Shown here one piece after another: positions 43,337-54,597 of a DNA stretch of 64,000 nucleotides. The notes under the pieces were generated by a model that did not search any database, was not told where the DNA came from, and saw nothing but the letters and a program-made list of their open reading frames with translations. Source of the stretch: Marisa cornuarietis. Taxonomy: Eukaryota > Mollusca > Gastropoda > Architaenioglossa > Ampullariidae. Each line of letters opens with the position of its first letter. Position 1 is the stretch's first letter. A program made the translations under genes and the position numbers. Location of the stretch: the NCBI GenBank assembly GCA_004794655.1, contig SMMW01000042.1:2671001-2735000 (forward strand), in the 5' to 3' direction.

Positions 43337-44998
43337 TAATAATAATAATAGTGAATATTTTTATAGCGCATATTCACACATAGAGAGCATGCTCTTAGCG
43401 CTTAAAACGGGGAAGAGACGTGGACTAAGTAGATACAGAACAAAGGGGACGAAAGAAAACGACAGTACTGACGGCGAAACAGAAAACAAAAGGCATCAAG
43501 TAACAGGAACAGAGAAATACGTACAGTGATTCTGCCGAGAAAGATGGGTAAAGTAGCAAGAGGGAATGGGGGGCGGGGGTTAAGAAGGACTAGCATTGTG
43601 GACTGTGTTAGGAGTAATGCTCAAGGAAGAGGTGCGTTTTCAGCGCAGATTTGAAAGATTCAATTGTAGGAAGGTGGCGGATATGGAAAGGAAGAGATCG
43701 AGTTCCATTGTTTTTTTGCAGCACAGTAGCCATAAGTCCTGTGACCATATGTTGTTGTTCTGGTGACAGGAACAGTTAGGATACGGTCGTCAGACGAAGA
43801 GCGTAGTTGTCTGGCCGGAGAGTAAGGAATGAGAAGTTCAGAGAAATAGTCAGGACAGGAGCCAGCAAAGAAATTAAAACACAGCACAAACAGTTTGTAC
43901 TGAATGCGAGAACGGATAGGTAGCCAGTGTAGAAAACGAAGGAGAGGAGTGACATGTTCCCGTTTCCTTGCTCTAAGCACCAGACGCGCAGCGGAGTTCT
44001 GTACTCTCTGGAGTCTCGGAATGAGGTAGTCAGGGCAGCCTGCCAGCAAGGAGTTGCAGTAGTCAAGTCGAGAAAGAACAAACGCACAGACAAGAGTGTT
44101 GGTAGCGCGTGTAGAGAGAAAGTGACGGATGGCACTGATCTTACGGAGCTCATAACAGGCAGAACGACAGACAGCTGTAACATGTTTATCAAGGGTCATG
44201 TCTGCGGTGACAATAAATCCCAGATTCCTAACTGATGACGTGAAGGTGATGTTGCTGTCGCCCACCTTGATGTGATTGGGCAGACTGACGAGTGAAGGTT
44301 GATGTCTTCTTCTATGGCACAAGAGGGCTTCCGTTTTATCGTTTAGTTTAAGCTTGTTTTTTACCATCCAGCCCTTGACATCGCTGACACAAGCTTCTAG
44401 AGAGCTAATAGCAGAGGGAGACTCAGCCAGTGGAGTAGAACAGTAAAGCTGCGTGTCGTCAGCATAGATGAGAAACCTGGTGAGACCGGATGCATGATGA
44501 AAGTGGCTTAGTATACAGGATGAACAGGACTGGGCCAAGTACTGAGCATTGGGGAACACCACATAAAAGTGAAGCAGGGCGAGATATTTGACCATCAACT
44601 AACACAGTCTGGGTCCTATCAGTGAGATAGGAGTTGAACCATGAGAGGGCAGGTACAGAAATCCCGTAGAGGGTCTGGAGTCTGTGAAGAAGCAGAGAGT
44701 GGTCTATAGTGTCAAATGCAGCAGACAGGTCTAGTAGGGTTAATGGAGAGACATCACCACTGTCAAGAGCAGATAATATGTATGTTGTTACTTTAATAAG
44801 AGTGGTCTCGGTGCTGTGGAAAGGTCTATATGCCGACTGAGCTTGTGGGATAAGATGGTGCTCTTGTAAGTATGCCCAGAGCTGTGTCAAAACTATCCCC
44901 TCATACCACTTGTCATTTTTATTAGAACGTACGATATTTGACACGTCGATAAGCACATTATCAGCTCTCATGACAGCCCCACTCAAGAGTGGGGCTGT
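43337..44998 (-). mobile_element. CR1/L2-like LINE, 5'-truncated, minus strand
   Basis: Reading down from about 44898: RT fingers (LTQLWAYLQEHHLIPQAQSA), palm motif A (LDLSAAFDTIDHSLLLHRLQ), motif B (GVPQCSVLGPVLFILYT), then in a shifted frame motif C (IYADDTQLYCST, intact YADD), motif D (KNKLKLNDKTEALLCH) and the thumb to about 43660. It ends in a 3'UTR with GCGCTATAAAAAT and (ATT)n at 43350-43337. The single main frameshift near 44500-44590 lies between motifs B and C. Bases 44899-45000 read through but do not look like LINE, and contain a palindrome. Confidence 0.9.
43660..44598 (-). pseudogene. LINE RT: YADD box to C-terminus
   Basis: A 312-codon frame, non-LINE for the first part (a shifted reading of motif B), then FLIYADDTQLYCSTPLAESP, DVKGWMVKNKLKLNDKTEAL, VRNLGFIVTADMTLDKHVTA, RKISAIRHFLSTRATNTLVC, SRLDYCNSLLAGCPDYLIPR and RLQRVQNSAARLVL, ending after an R-S-S-S-D-D-R motif shared with the copy at 54751-55089. 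It is the C-terminal half of a CR1/L2-like ORF2. Confidence 0.88.
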
Positions 44999-45010
44999 CA
45001 CGTGCCGCAA
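44459..45010 (-). pseudogene. LINE RT: fingers and palm up to motif B
   Basis: A 183-codon frame. Residues from about 38 on are RT (LTQLWAYLQEHHLIPQ; TLLDLSAAFDTIDHSLLLHR; CGVPQCSVLGPVLFILY, where the usual GVPQG is changed to PQC). The first 37 residues come from the junction sequence outside the LINE. It overlaps the next frame by 140 bp at the frameshift. Confidence 0.85.
44971..45000. repeat. Perfect 14-bp inverted repeat, 2-base loop
   Basis: TGACAGCCCCACTC, AA, then the exact reverse complement. It lies about 100 bp beyond the last LINE-like codon at the 5' end of the minus-strand copy. Confidence 0.9.
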
Positions 45011-45527
45011 TAGTTGATGATGATGTTTTGAAATGCGCCAGTTTCCTCATCTCAGAGATACGCTTAATGCGCAGTGATTCCAACAGCCACCAGACTGCAG
45101 TCATTAAGATTTAAACAAACAACAACAAAATGCAGAGTCCATACGATCATGAATCACTGAAGTCATTGCTGTAGATTTTATTGTGAAGCTATAGCTTCAA
45201 TGATTCATGATGGTAAGAGTATATCAAGGAGGATATTAAAGCTGTGGTTGGAGATGTGCTGATATTGTGGTGAAGACTTGTGGTCAATGCTGTCTGCACG
45301 AAGAGCCTCGTTTCCACATCTCAGCCAGTCCATGACGTCTAGGATGATGTCAGTGACTAAATGACGTTGCGTTGTGTTGTCACAACAGGAAATCCGATAA
45401 GAGGTGGCCATATTCTTGCTTGTGACTGTCAGCTATAACTGACGGCAGTACAAGCTTGAAATATTTCCTCTTCCAACGAAACATCAATTTCCTGTTTCTT
45501 CACTAGAGGACCTTAAAATCTGGCCGT
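45011..45527 (+). promoter_or_regulatory. Upstream region and 5'UTR of the EGF-module receptor gene
   Basis: Non-repetitive sequence ahead of the first ATG at 45528. A short inverted pair TGAATCACTGAAG / GCTTCAATGATTCA spans 45151-45206. No TATA box at a convincing distance was found; the transcription start is unknown. Confidence 0.35.
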
Positions 45528-45591
45528 ATGGCTAGAAAATTAAATTTCCTTCTTGCTGCAGTGACAGTAGGATGCTCATTCCTGCTTGGTG
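45528..45591 (+). CDS. EGF-module receptor exon 1: signal peptide
   Basis: ATG at 45528 begins MARKLNFLLAAVTVGCSFLLG; the donor is GGTG|GTAAGC (phase 1). Basic start plus a hydrophobic run is a standard signal peptide. The cleavage site is probably just after the exon junction (VTLA|Q). Confidence 0.8.
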
Positions 45592-48500
45592 GTAAGCATG
45601 TGATGTTTAAGATAGAGACAATATTGCATGTGATACGATTTCATTTATTTCTAAGTCGACTCGGACAATAATGAAACGAGAACGGCGACGATAATAGCCA
45701 CATCAATGAAATCTTTTAATGAAGTCATACTGGTTTGCCGTAACTAGAACCTGACATTGATTGATTTTATCACTAACCACCACGTCACTATCACGTTTAC
45801 TTCCACTGATCTTTGCCATGCCGCCCTGATTCACTTCTGATCGTGAAACTGGCTATGGTCACAGTTTACAAAGTAATACGTCATACTTATGTGTATCCTT
45901 GTCAAACAGTTTTGTTAAGATATTAAAGGCCTATTGGGGTGTAAATTAGTTTGTAATGATCAAATAAATCTCGGTGATAGATATAATGTCCCAGAGTCTG
46001 GGTGAATACTACCTTTCCGTTCTAGAGATATATACCCAAATTATCATCATGCACACAAAGAGGTGAAAATCGTTTCGTATAATCGGCTTATTAGTATATG
46101 ATACCAGCTCTGCACAGTGTAAACATGAACTTGCTTTAATACAAGTCCGTAATGTAAACATACAGTTCTGACGTCTGTGCTGTTGAATTATTTCTGTGAG
46201 TAGTGATATGTGTAGGCATGTTTCTCGAGAATGAAAAGAGTGTATTCATTCACATTTAGGGAAATTATCTTGTTCAAAACTTTACCCAACCACAAACAAG
46301 AAAAAATATGCACCCCATTAGTCCTTTAAGGGTTAAAGATGAACTCGACCTCCCTAAATTTCGTTCCTCTCTTCGATGTTTCTAGTCACACTGGCCCAGA
46401 CCTGCCCAGATACGTATTTCATGCACAAGAAAAACTGTGTACCATGTACGTGTGAGAACTACACCGAGGTTTGCGACAAGGCAGCGGGGACGTGCAGCAG
46501 CGGCTGTCGCGCGGGCTACCGCGGGCAGGCCTGCCAAGAAGGTTTGCTTTGAGTTATAGCCATCCAAGTCAAATCACTCTAATAAGTTCGTTTATTGTAA
46601 TCTCTGGGAGGGAAGTAAGAAACGTTTTTTTTAAAAAAAAAGGTTTAATAAAGACCAAACACAATTGTTTGTGCTTTACGCCGTTTCAGCAACTAAGGCG
46701 GGAAAGAGAGACAGTCACATTTCTGAAATGTTGAAAAAAACAAGACCACCTGGTCACATAATATTACAACCACTAAACAATAAGAACTAACGAAAAAGGG
46801 AAAATACAAAATATAAAGAAAATATAATGTGTCAAAAAAGTATTTGGACCCTCGAAAAGGCCGCTGTTAAAACCAAGGTTGAGAACTAATTTACACCCTT
46901 AAATCTGACTGTAGAGTTGTGCCATATGAAAAAAAGCTCACCCTTAAATCTGACTGTAGAGTTGTGCCAAATGAAAAAAGCTAACACTCGAATGGACTTA
47001 AATATGGGACGTCCTGTATATAAAAACAGGGGGTCTAAAGGAGGCTACAGAGAAGAGAAACCAATAGAAAAGATGTGATTGGAAAAAGAAGATAGGCGAA
47101 AGACCGCTATAGACAAAAATATGAAAGATAAAACATCAAGATAAAACGGGAGGGGAAAACTTTTGGGGATAAAAATATAGACGAAATGGTCGATAAGAGA
47201 GGAAAAACAAGTAAAAGAGAAAGGGGCAGGGACTGTCCAGATCAGTCTCCCAGCCGCCAGAGAGAGGCTGGGTGGTCTTGTTCACCCCCAGCACAAGAAG
47301 CCGAGCCCAAGGGGGCTAAAAGGCCAAACAATTAAGTTCAAAGTTCCTGATATATTACGGAGACATATCCCTTTTATATGTAGTCACAAAAAATGTGCTG
47401 TAACTCAAAACTAATTTGGGCAAGTGAACCTACTCTCTTTCTCCTATTCGTCTTGTTATGAAGGTACAGGTTTCATACATATATAATGCGAACAAGTGGC
47501 TTATTCGAATCAGAAAGCCTTTCAATTTTATTCATTTTATAACGTTAATAATCTTCCTGACGCTGTACACTTTTACCGTGATTCTTAACGAGGGACGTTC
47601 GGGTGCCTTGACCAAAAACCGTTCTAAAATACGAGGGTTCCAAGGGAAAAGACAGCTGCTAATGCATAGTGACACATCAAGCTTTTTCTGGACTAATAAA
47701 AGGCATGACCTAAAACACATTCAATATTTTGTATTGGACAATATATTCTAAATACCTTGCTTGCATCATAATCTGCTCCCCACTTTTGTAAGGAAAAAGT
47801 TTTTCATTTTCGTACTTTCACATTTAACAAAATATTTAGATTTAAATGCAGAATAAGAATGCCATCCTTGAGAGGTAGCCGACTGCATTATGAGCCACAT
47901 TTTGGCAACAAGATATCAAGATAATTTTTAAAAACATTCATTATATTTTTTAAAAATCTTTGTTGACGGCAAGTTTTAAGGAAGATTAGCCAAACGTGTT
48001 TATTTCCTCGAAAGAAACGCAGTGCCTGCTAATGATGACGAGCTATCGGTTTTCTACCATTCACAAACCCATGACTCTCTTGACACCGACAGTCTTCCTC
48101 AGCAAACAAACACATTTGAGGGGTTTTCTAACTGCATTTGGATACGTGTTTCCTTGCATTTAATCCCTTTTTTGCAGAAAGGTCATATTACAGAAAATAA
48201 TGTATGGTCTGGATTCAATTTTCTTTGGTGTTTATTAATCGGAAGAAAATTATTACAAATAATTCTACATCTGCAGCCCATCTCGCAAGGAAATAAAGAC
48301 AGCTGTGTAACACATTTTCATAAGGTTTCCTAATTCTTTTCAATAGCTACATGTATCTACACTCGTGAGAGGGCCTTTATTAGCCATTTTATTTGTTGAA
48401 AAGTTGGTACGAATATTTGTGCATAATGGACCTTCTTGTTCTATTTAACGCAGTCTGCCCAGAAGGCACGTTTGGCAAGAACTGTCAGAGAAACTGCAGC

Positions 48501-49065
48501 TGCCCACTTAACTGCTACACCTGCGACAGGGTCAACGGCTCATGTGTCTGCCTGAGAGCCCAGAGAAGCACGCCTACTAAAGAGGAGAAGGACAGATGTA
48601 AGAGAAAGTAATTCCCGTTCACGTTTTGTTTGTTATCATTGTTATCATTTTCATCATTGTCGCTCTCTAATTTATTTTTTCGCTTTCGAAATGTACAATC
48701 GTTTATGAGAAATGACTTATAGACACTTGGAAGCAAAAATGTGCCTATTTTAGTAGCAATTTTCTTATTTTATCACTTACTATGCCCTTCTTTTTTCCTC
48801 CATTTTTCGTGTTCGTGTGTACACACTTTTTGCAGATGCTATCTCGTCGATGACCGATATTAAGGTCGTTGTGGGACTGATGGCGGGATACTCATCCTTC
48901 ATAGTCGTCTTCAACATCGCAGTGTAAGCAGTATTTGCTTACTGGCATTCTTTTATTAGCTTTCTTCAAATTACTTTTAGATATATATCCATTACTACAA
49001 GTTTGGTATAGTGTAACGTCTGCTGCACATACACCATAGACACGCTATCCCATAGATATAAACTG

Positions 49066-49130
<65 letters not shown>

Positions 49131-51205
49131 CCCATGTTGGGCTTTTCAACGCCCAGTCAGTATATCGTTTGCACAACAGTCACTGAAGCGAGTTGAAATC
49201 GTAGAATTTTTGACAGATCGCCGCCTTGATATATTCATCATCACTGAGACGTGGCTTAAACAGCATGGTGACGAGAGCGTGTGTGTTGATTTAACTCCAG
49301 TGGGCTACTGCCTGAAGTCTTCCCCCGCCTTACACGTGGTGGTGGTATTGCTATAATCTACAGATCATCACTTCGCCTAACTGGCTTGAGGGGACGGCTC
49401 TCTGTCGTTTTTTTTTTTTGTATCGTCCGTCATATTTTGAGTTTCGGCAAGACGGCAACTCTTATTATGATGAAGTCGCCATCCTTGCTCCTCTACAAGA
49501 CTGCTGCATGTTGAGGACGTCCACTTGGAACAGCCTGCAGCTGTTGCGCGATGGTGTTCTCAGCAGGGCCATGAAAGAGATGTTGCGATTATTATTATTA
49601 TAATTATTATTATTAAAGTAGATTTATATAGCGCAATTTTCAACCCCAGAGTCGACTCAATGCGCTTTCCGAAATAATAATAATAATAATAATAATAATA
49701 ATCCGACCCCATCCGCCCGGTCTTGATAGACAGCCATTTCCCGGCACTGGACAGACGGCTGAAGAAAGTATTTCAGGAACTGGACATATGCGTGCAGACA
49801 ACTGGCTTGGACAATGTGCTAGTCGATGATGGCCTTTGATACCGTCTTGTTGAATTTAGACTTCATGACTGGCGCAGTGGTGTGGGATTCATGTCCGTTT
49901 GACTTTTGTTCATCAGTGAACTTAAGCGTGTGTTGGCGTTCCAGTGAAACTTGTGCCTTCTGTTGGATGTTGCATTTTCTGTGGAGTGTATGACATGTTT
50001 GATATTTGTTCTATGGAGTGTATTCCGGCTTGTATGACATGTTGGATATTTGTGCTGAGGACTGTGTTCTTGCTGTGTGTGGACGCTGCCCTGTGACGTG
50101 GAGAAGACGGCCCGCTACACACCCATATTTTGTCGTCATCTTATTTTGACGTCAGCGCCTTGAGCTGTCCACAGGCCAGGATTTGGCACTATACAAGCCA
50201 ACATTATTATTATTATTATTACTACTGCTGTATCGTTTCCTCACACGTCTCCTCTTCTGCTCCTCATTGCTCGATGCACCTGCTCTGCATCTACAGACCC
50301 CCTCCTAGCGTCAGGAACAAACTCACAGCCTCTACTTTTTTCTCGGAATTCCATGATCTTTTGGATTACAGCAATGCACTCAATGGACCCGCAATACTCC
50401 TTGGAGATGTCAATGTGCAGTTCGACAACACTTCTCATCCTGACACTGTCAAAATGTCAGAAATGCTGTACACCTTTCGTCTCATTCAGTCCGTGTCACA
50501 ACCAACCCACAAAAGAGATCACATCCTGGACTGGGTCATACATCGACTTAGTGCAGTCAGTTGATGTTTCCCACGATCTCTCATCTGACCACTACTGTAT
50601 ACTGATCGAACTTGATCGCAAATGCCCATCATTGAAACAACAATAAAGCAAGCAGCACATCGTTTCCCTCAGCCATACCACCTATCCCAAACCAACGCAG
50701 ACTGGAGTGGGTGAGCGTGTGTGGGTGGTAGGATGTCAATTCTTCACGCAAAAGACTGCCCTTTTGTTGTCAATATTACTGTAGTTCCAGTTCGCCAAAC
50801 ACCGCTCTTTGATCTTAGTGAACAAAGGTATGGAGGGTTGGGTCACCAAATAGTTCCTTCTCGTTATTTTACTAACTCTCTGGCGAGATGTGATTCCCGG
50901 CTGCTTTCCCTGGGTTTATAATAAAATAGCGAATAGTCAGACACAAATAGCCTCTTGTATTCTGTCTGAAGAGCGGACATTTCCTGCTGGTGGAGATGGA
51001 AAATAAATGCGTACACTACAAAACCATAGAGGAAGAAATAATGAACATCGTGGAAGGAAAGAATCCATCTCATTCGCTGTAAGACTTTGTAATGTATGTG
51101 TAACGGCGCTGGGTTGTAGAACGGGTAGTACAGTGCTGTGTCTGGACTGTCTTGTGCAGGTACTTCTTGTGGGTGAGAAACGACACTGAAGTGGGACCAG
51201 CATGA
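45528..51205 (+). CDS. Small EGF-module type I membrane protein (5 exons)
   Basis: Exons 45528-45591, 46386-46541, 48454-48597, 48836-48923, 51160-51205 sum to 498 nt (165 aa plus stop), with all phases consistent (1, 1, 1, 2). Order: signal peptide (residues 1-25, hydrophobic FLLAAVTVGCSFLLG), cysteine-rich module 1 (about 26-73), module 2 (about 74-105), a charged stalk, a transmembrane helix (about 127-150, VVVGLMAGYSSFIVVFNIAV) and a 14-residue cytoplasmic tail. Both modules have eight cysteines with C.CP..CYTCD-type spacing, as in the multiple-EGF-like (MEGF) and SREC scavenger receptors. Such receptors bind ligands or particles outside the cell, but this one has only two modules and nearly no tail, so its role is unknown. 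The last exon is the least certain part. Confidence 0.75.
46386..46541 (+). CDS. EGF-module receptor exon 2: cysteine-rich module 1
   Basis: Acceptor ATGTTTCTAG, donor AGAAG|GTTTGC, phase 1 at both ends. TCPDTYFMHKKNCVPCTCEN, YTEVCDKAAGTCSSGCRAGY and RGQAC supply eight cysteines in an EGF/laminin-EGF-like pattern. GC content is well above that of the surrounding intron. Confidence 0.85.
46542..48453 (+). other. EGF-module receptor intron 2
   Basis: It contains a two-copy tandem repeat of a 45-bp unit at 46894-46983 (units start CACCCTTAAATCTGACTGTA). Otherwise no transposon coding or exon was seen. Confidence 0.5.
46894..46983 (+). repeat. Tandem duplication, 45-bp unit x2
   Basis: The two copies start at 46894 and 46939 and differ at one base plus one A in a run. 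Confidence 0.9.
48454..48597 (+). CDS. EGF-module receptor exon 3: cysteine-rich module 2
   Basis: Acceptor TTTAACGCAG, donor ACAGAT|GTAAGA, phase 1. CPEGTFGKNCQRNCSCPLNC, YTCDRVNGSCVC follow the C.EG.FG..C...C.C pattern of MEGF/SREC repeats. A basic/acidic stalk (STPTKEEKDR) follows. Confidence 0.87.
48836..48923 (+). CDS. EGF-module receptor exon 4: transmembrane helix
   Basis: Acceptor CTTTTTGCAG, donor GCAGT|GTAAGC (phase 2). SSMTDIKVVVGLMAGYSSFI and VVFNIAV form one hydrophobic segment of about 20 residues directly after the second module. Confidence 0.82.
49068..49131 (+). repeat. (AC)n then (AG)n microsatellite
   Basis: An uninterrupted CA run of about 40 bases passes directly into GAGAGAGAGAG, immediately before LINE endonuclease sequence. 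Confidence 0.95.
49371..50222 (+). mobile_element. Nested insertion with the same head as 26509-27258
   Basis: It starts CTTCGCCTAACTGGCTTGAG and shares about 70 bp with the insert in SLC6-like intron 12, then diverges. It ends GGCACTATACAAGCC..(ATT)n at 50205-50222. Inside is a second short tail unit (49590-49703) flanked by (ATT)n and (AAT)n runs, possibly a further insertion. No protein was recognised. Confidence 0.55.
49606..49703 (-). repeat. Stand-alone LINE/SINE tail flanked by trinucleotide runs
   Basis: On the minus strand: GAAAGCGCATTGAGTCGACT, CTGGGGTTGAAAATTGCGCT, ATATAAATCTAC and then (ATT)n. It is a nearly bare copy of the GCGCTATA-type 3' tail, with an (AAT)n run also on its other side. 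Confidence 0.65.
51160..51205 (+). CDS. EGF-module receptor exon 5: cytoplasmic end and stop
   Basis: Acceptor CTGTCTTGTGCAG at 51147-51159. Joined to exon 4 in phase it gives YFLWVRNDTEVGPA then TGA at 51203-51205. Aromatic residues then a basic residue at the membrane border make sense after the helix. Because it is only 46 nt, a different downstream terminal exon (alternative tail) cannot be excluded. Confidence 0.5.
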
Positions 51206-54200
51206 ATGTGAACCAGACGAGGAAGCACCACAAGCAGCTAGAGGGAGGGTCTCTTCCCAAGAGTACCAAAACAGATACTGGAGGAAACGTTTTCGCACGC
51301 GCGCGCATGCGCACGCACGCACGCACTCACGCAAGCACACACACACACACACGCATACGTGCACGCACGCACGCAGGCACCGTTGGCTCCCTCGTTTGTT
51401 CACTCACGTGAAAGGTTCTCGCCTTTTACGATTATAATCAATTCTGTGAGAAAAAAAATCAGTAGGAAGAACAATGTCATTGAGACTTCTGTGAAACTTT
51501 ATAGATAAGCAGCTTTAAAATTATAACTGAAGTATTCCAGGTCATTTCACATTCCTGTGATTTATGCTTGACATCTATTTCCTACCGAAAATTTACATTG
51601 TGCTACTGCATGGATCATTTGGAGGAAATTAGCAAAAATTATAAAATCACTTCTTTGTTTGCATTCCACGTAAATATAATCTTCTTGTCTTGTAAAAAAA
51701 ATAAATGAATGTTATTGGAATTCCTTGCATCGGTATTTTACAAAAGTACGTGAAAACAATAGGGGTATGCTTTCATTTCTATTCCACAAACTGATGGCAC
51801 GGGCGAAGCTTCTGGGGCACAGCTTAACGGAGCTCTTCATATCTTCAGTCCTCTACGTCTTACTGTAGCAGAAGGAGATAATCAAATTCCTGGGCACAGA
51901 CGGTTGTCGTCGCTTCTGTTTCTGGAGTTTTGACTTTGTAATTGCGGTCATCGATGTTACAGGTAATGCTAATGAGGTTAATCCAGCGAGCAGCGCAAAG
52001 TCTACTGGCATCACTCGTGCCTTTTAGAGAGAGAAATATCTTGTGGTTCTCGCATCTCATCACGGAGGAGTCTGACCGTTCGAATGTGCGTTCAGCCAGA
52101 TTAGCTTGGTTCAGTTCAAGCACTTCTGTCTTTAAAAATTTTATTTTTTCACGTGCTGTCTGAAGTAACTGTTTTGTGCGATGAATGAAAGAATTAATGA
52201 CTACTATTAAAGACCTACCCCAGTGGTGACATATATTAGGCTCAAAAGACTCCTTCCATAGCACTCATTAATGCATCGAACATGAAATCGCAAGGAGAAG
52301 CAAGAATCTCGAGAAACTGAGTAAAGACAATTTTCCTCACCTGGTCCTCACCATTTTTCTCACATCACCAAATCGAATCGAGAGGCAAAGCCGCGTGTGA
52401 CATCACAGCTGGGTCATGGCTGAGCACAGCGTCAATGTTGATACAAGCTATACAGAAAACGCCGAATCTCGAAAGCGCAAGCGCAATGGGAGCCAACGTA
52501 GCATTGCTTAATGATCAGAAAAGGATATTTATGTTTCAAAAGGATCAAATATTGAGAAGACAGCTGGTCACCTTTGTTCGTATGTGGAGGGCTGACTTAC
52601 GTTCGTGTACATAGCTGTCTGTTGAGTGCAAACAACGACACTTTACTCCTCACTGTTACCGTATAATACATGATGCAAACGGTACTATTGATTGAGTCCT
52701 GTATAGGATCCGTGCCTACTGTAAGCATTTTCTTGTCCAACAACATGTTGTTTCCCTCGAAAACTTCCAGTTTTTTAGTATTGTGCTTTCACAATGGTGA
52801 CAAGTACAAATTCAACCATCACTACCATACTAGCAGTCTACACAGAACAGTCGTGAGCTTGTACTAAAAGACATGAGTGAGTATTATCAAATCTGATATT
52901 TTCTTGTCAGTGTCGACAATCTTTGTGAAGACATCCAAAAATAAGTAAACAAAACAACGAAAATGTTTGTAAGGATGATAGGCGCTGTCCTTTAGCACTT
53001 GGGGAAAGTAAGGCGTCAGGTCACTCAAGGGGGAAGATTTTAGGAGACGTGAAGAAAGACGTTGTTTCTTGTATAAAGACTTTACAACTCTAACCAAGCT
53101 TGCAGCAGAAAACATGAAGAATACAGAAAAAGAAATTCCGCAGAAAAAATAGTGAAATAAGTCAATTTTTATGGTGCCATACAATGATAGAGATTCAGAA
53201 GTAAAAATGGTCGTGCGTGAGCTGTTACAGATGCACTCAGTAAGTAACTATCATGTTATGTCCAGTCAATAAATCAATAAATGTACAATCGTCAATCAGC
53301 CCGTCTTTCCCCTTTAAAGAACATACAGTATTGAGCTAATAAGGAATTGTTGCTTTCTTTTTTTATTTTCGTCCAGACATAAAAGTAGAGCAAACATAGA
53401 TTGTTTTTATTGTTTTCCTTAAGGTTTCATTTTTCCATCCCAGATATACCCCATGATCATTATTAAAGGACAGAATAACTATAGAATTTATAAAATTATA
53501 AAAAAATAATAGTATTGCATAATGACGAAAGCTGTGCTGCAAGCTGATAGAGGAAACACGGACGTCTTTAGACTGTTGGATGCCACCAAGATAGTACAGT
53601 TCAGATTGTGAGATTTTGTGCAGCCCAGCGCGTTAACTGCAACCACTGGCAATTGAATTTCAAAACATTACTCACTTTCATCAGTCTTTGATCAGCAATA
53701 CTGACAGCTGCCAATTAGTCATCGGATATTATCGAGGTTTGAAAACGCAGGCACAGGGCAGAGAATTATCCTCGCAGGAGTCGTAAGTATGAATGATACC
53801 GAATGCAAGACGTTTCAACGATATAAGACAGTCTCGTTTTGAGAAGTAGTTATAAGAAAAAAATGAACCTTGACTCTACATACAAAGTAGTGTTACTTTG
53901 CGGCACGTGCCATTCAGTCTGGTCTTCTCTGACTGCATTATAGAAAAAAAAATTAAAACAATCAATAAACACCCAAGAAAATCAAATAGTATTATTAATA
54001 TTGAACTGTTATTTAAACTACTCAAATTTATATTAGTTTCTTATGAATCTTTTTTTGACGATAAAATATAAATACTAAACAAGTAAACCCTGTTTACATG
54101 ATTATGTAATCGGACTATTGTAATAAAACATCAACATCATAGTAACAGCAATCGGCAGTCCACACCCTTGCTTGTAACACAAGTAACCAAAGACAATACA

Positions 54201-54597
54201 CAAAGCCTGTAACATTACGGAAGATGCTTAGAGCTGATTAGCCCTAGAGAGGTCCCCCAAATTCCGTATTTACATTCTATTAGCCAAGATATCCCACTTC
54301 GTCCAGGGTTGCTTTCTGCTGCTGAGTCTTTCACCCGTTATTCTATTGTCAACTTTCAATCTGTCACTGCATCAGAGTAGCAAAATCGCGAAACACTTGC
54401 ACTCATCATGCCCCCTAACGTGACGGGATGACAGCAAAGTATTGAGTGAAAAATAATGCTAGTGACGCTTTCACTTCCCGATATCACCACCCCCCTCCCC
54501 CAACAACTTTGTCGAAATACATTTCCGAAGTCGAAGCGAATGTTTCTGCCAAATTTGATAAGGATTGGACAAACGGTGTGGGTGTGGACACAGCAAC
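51206..54597 (+). other. 3'UTR/downstream of the EGF-module gene; mostly featureless
   Basis: A (CA)/(CG) alternating tract is at 51293-51380. AATAAA at 51700-51705 is a candidate poly(A) signal. Near 52424 a 31-codon frame (MAEHSVNVDTSYTENAESRK, then RKR) has a good start context, but no family match was made. Open frames on the minus strand at 52864-53184 and 51860-52264 have no recognisable domain. Confidence 0.35.

Larger units (their letters stand above)
49130..50650 (+). mobile_element. CR1/L2-like LINE endonuclease fragment, split by an insertion
   Basis: Before the insert, 49180-49370 reads IVEFLTDRRLDIFIITETWL, then GYCLKSS and, one frameshift later, RGGGIAIIYRSSLR. After it, 50250-50640 reads CIYRPPPSVRNKLTASTFFS, ILLGDVNVQFDNTSHPDTVK, SQPTHKRDHILDWVIHR and DLSSDHYCILIELD. 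ETWL, GDVN and SDH are the catalytic boxes of AP-type endonucleases. No RT follows, so the copy is truncated at both ends. It lies in intron 4 of the EGF-module gene. Confidence 0.85.

Noticed and set aside
50864..51403. 179-codon minus-strand frame with CVHVCVCVCVC repeats
   Set aside because: Much of it is the CA/CG microsatellite read on the opposite strand; the rest overlaps the terminal exon of the EGF-module gene in antisense and has no family match.
52864..53184. Minus-strand hydrophobic frame as a receptor exon
   Set aside because: Only one hydrophobic segment, no receptor motif and no convincing splice borders.
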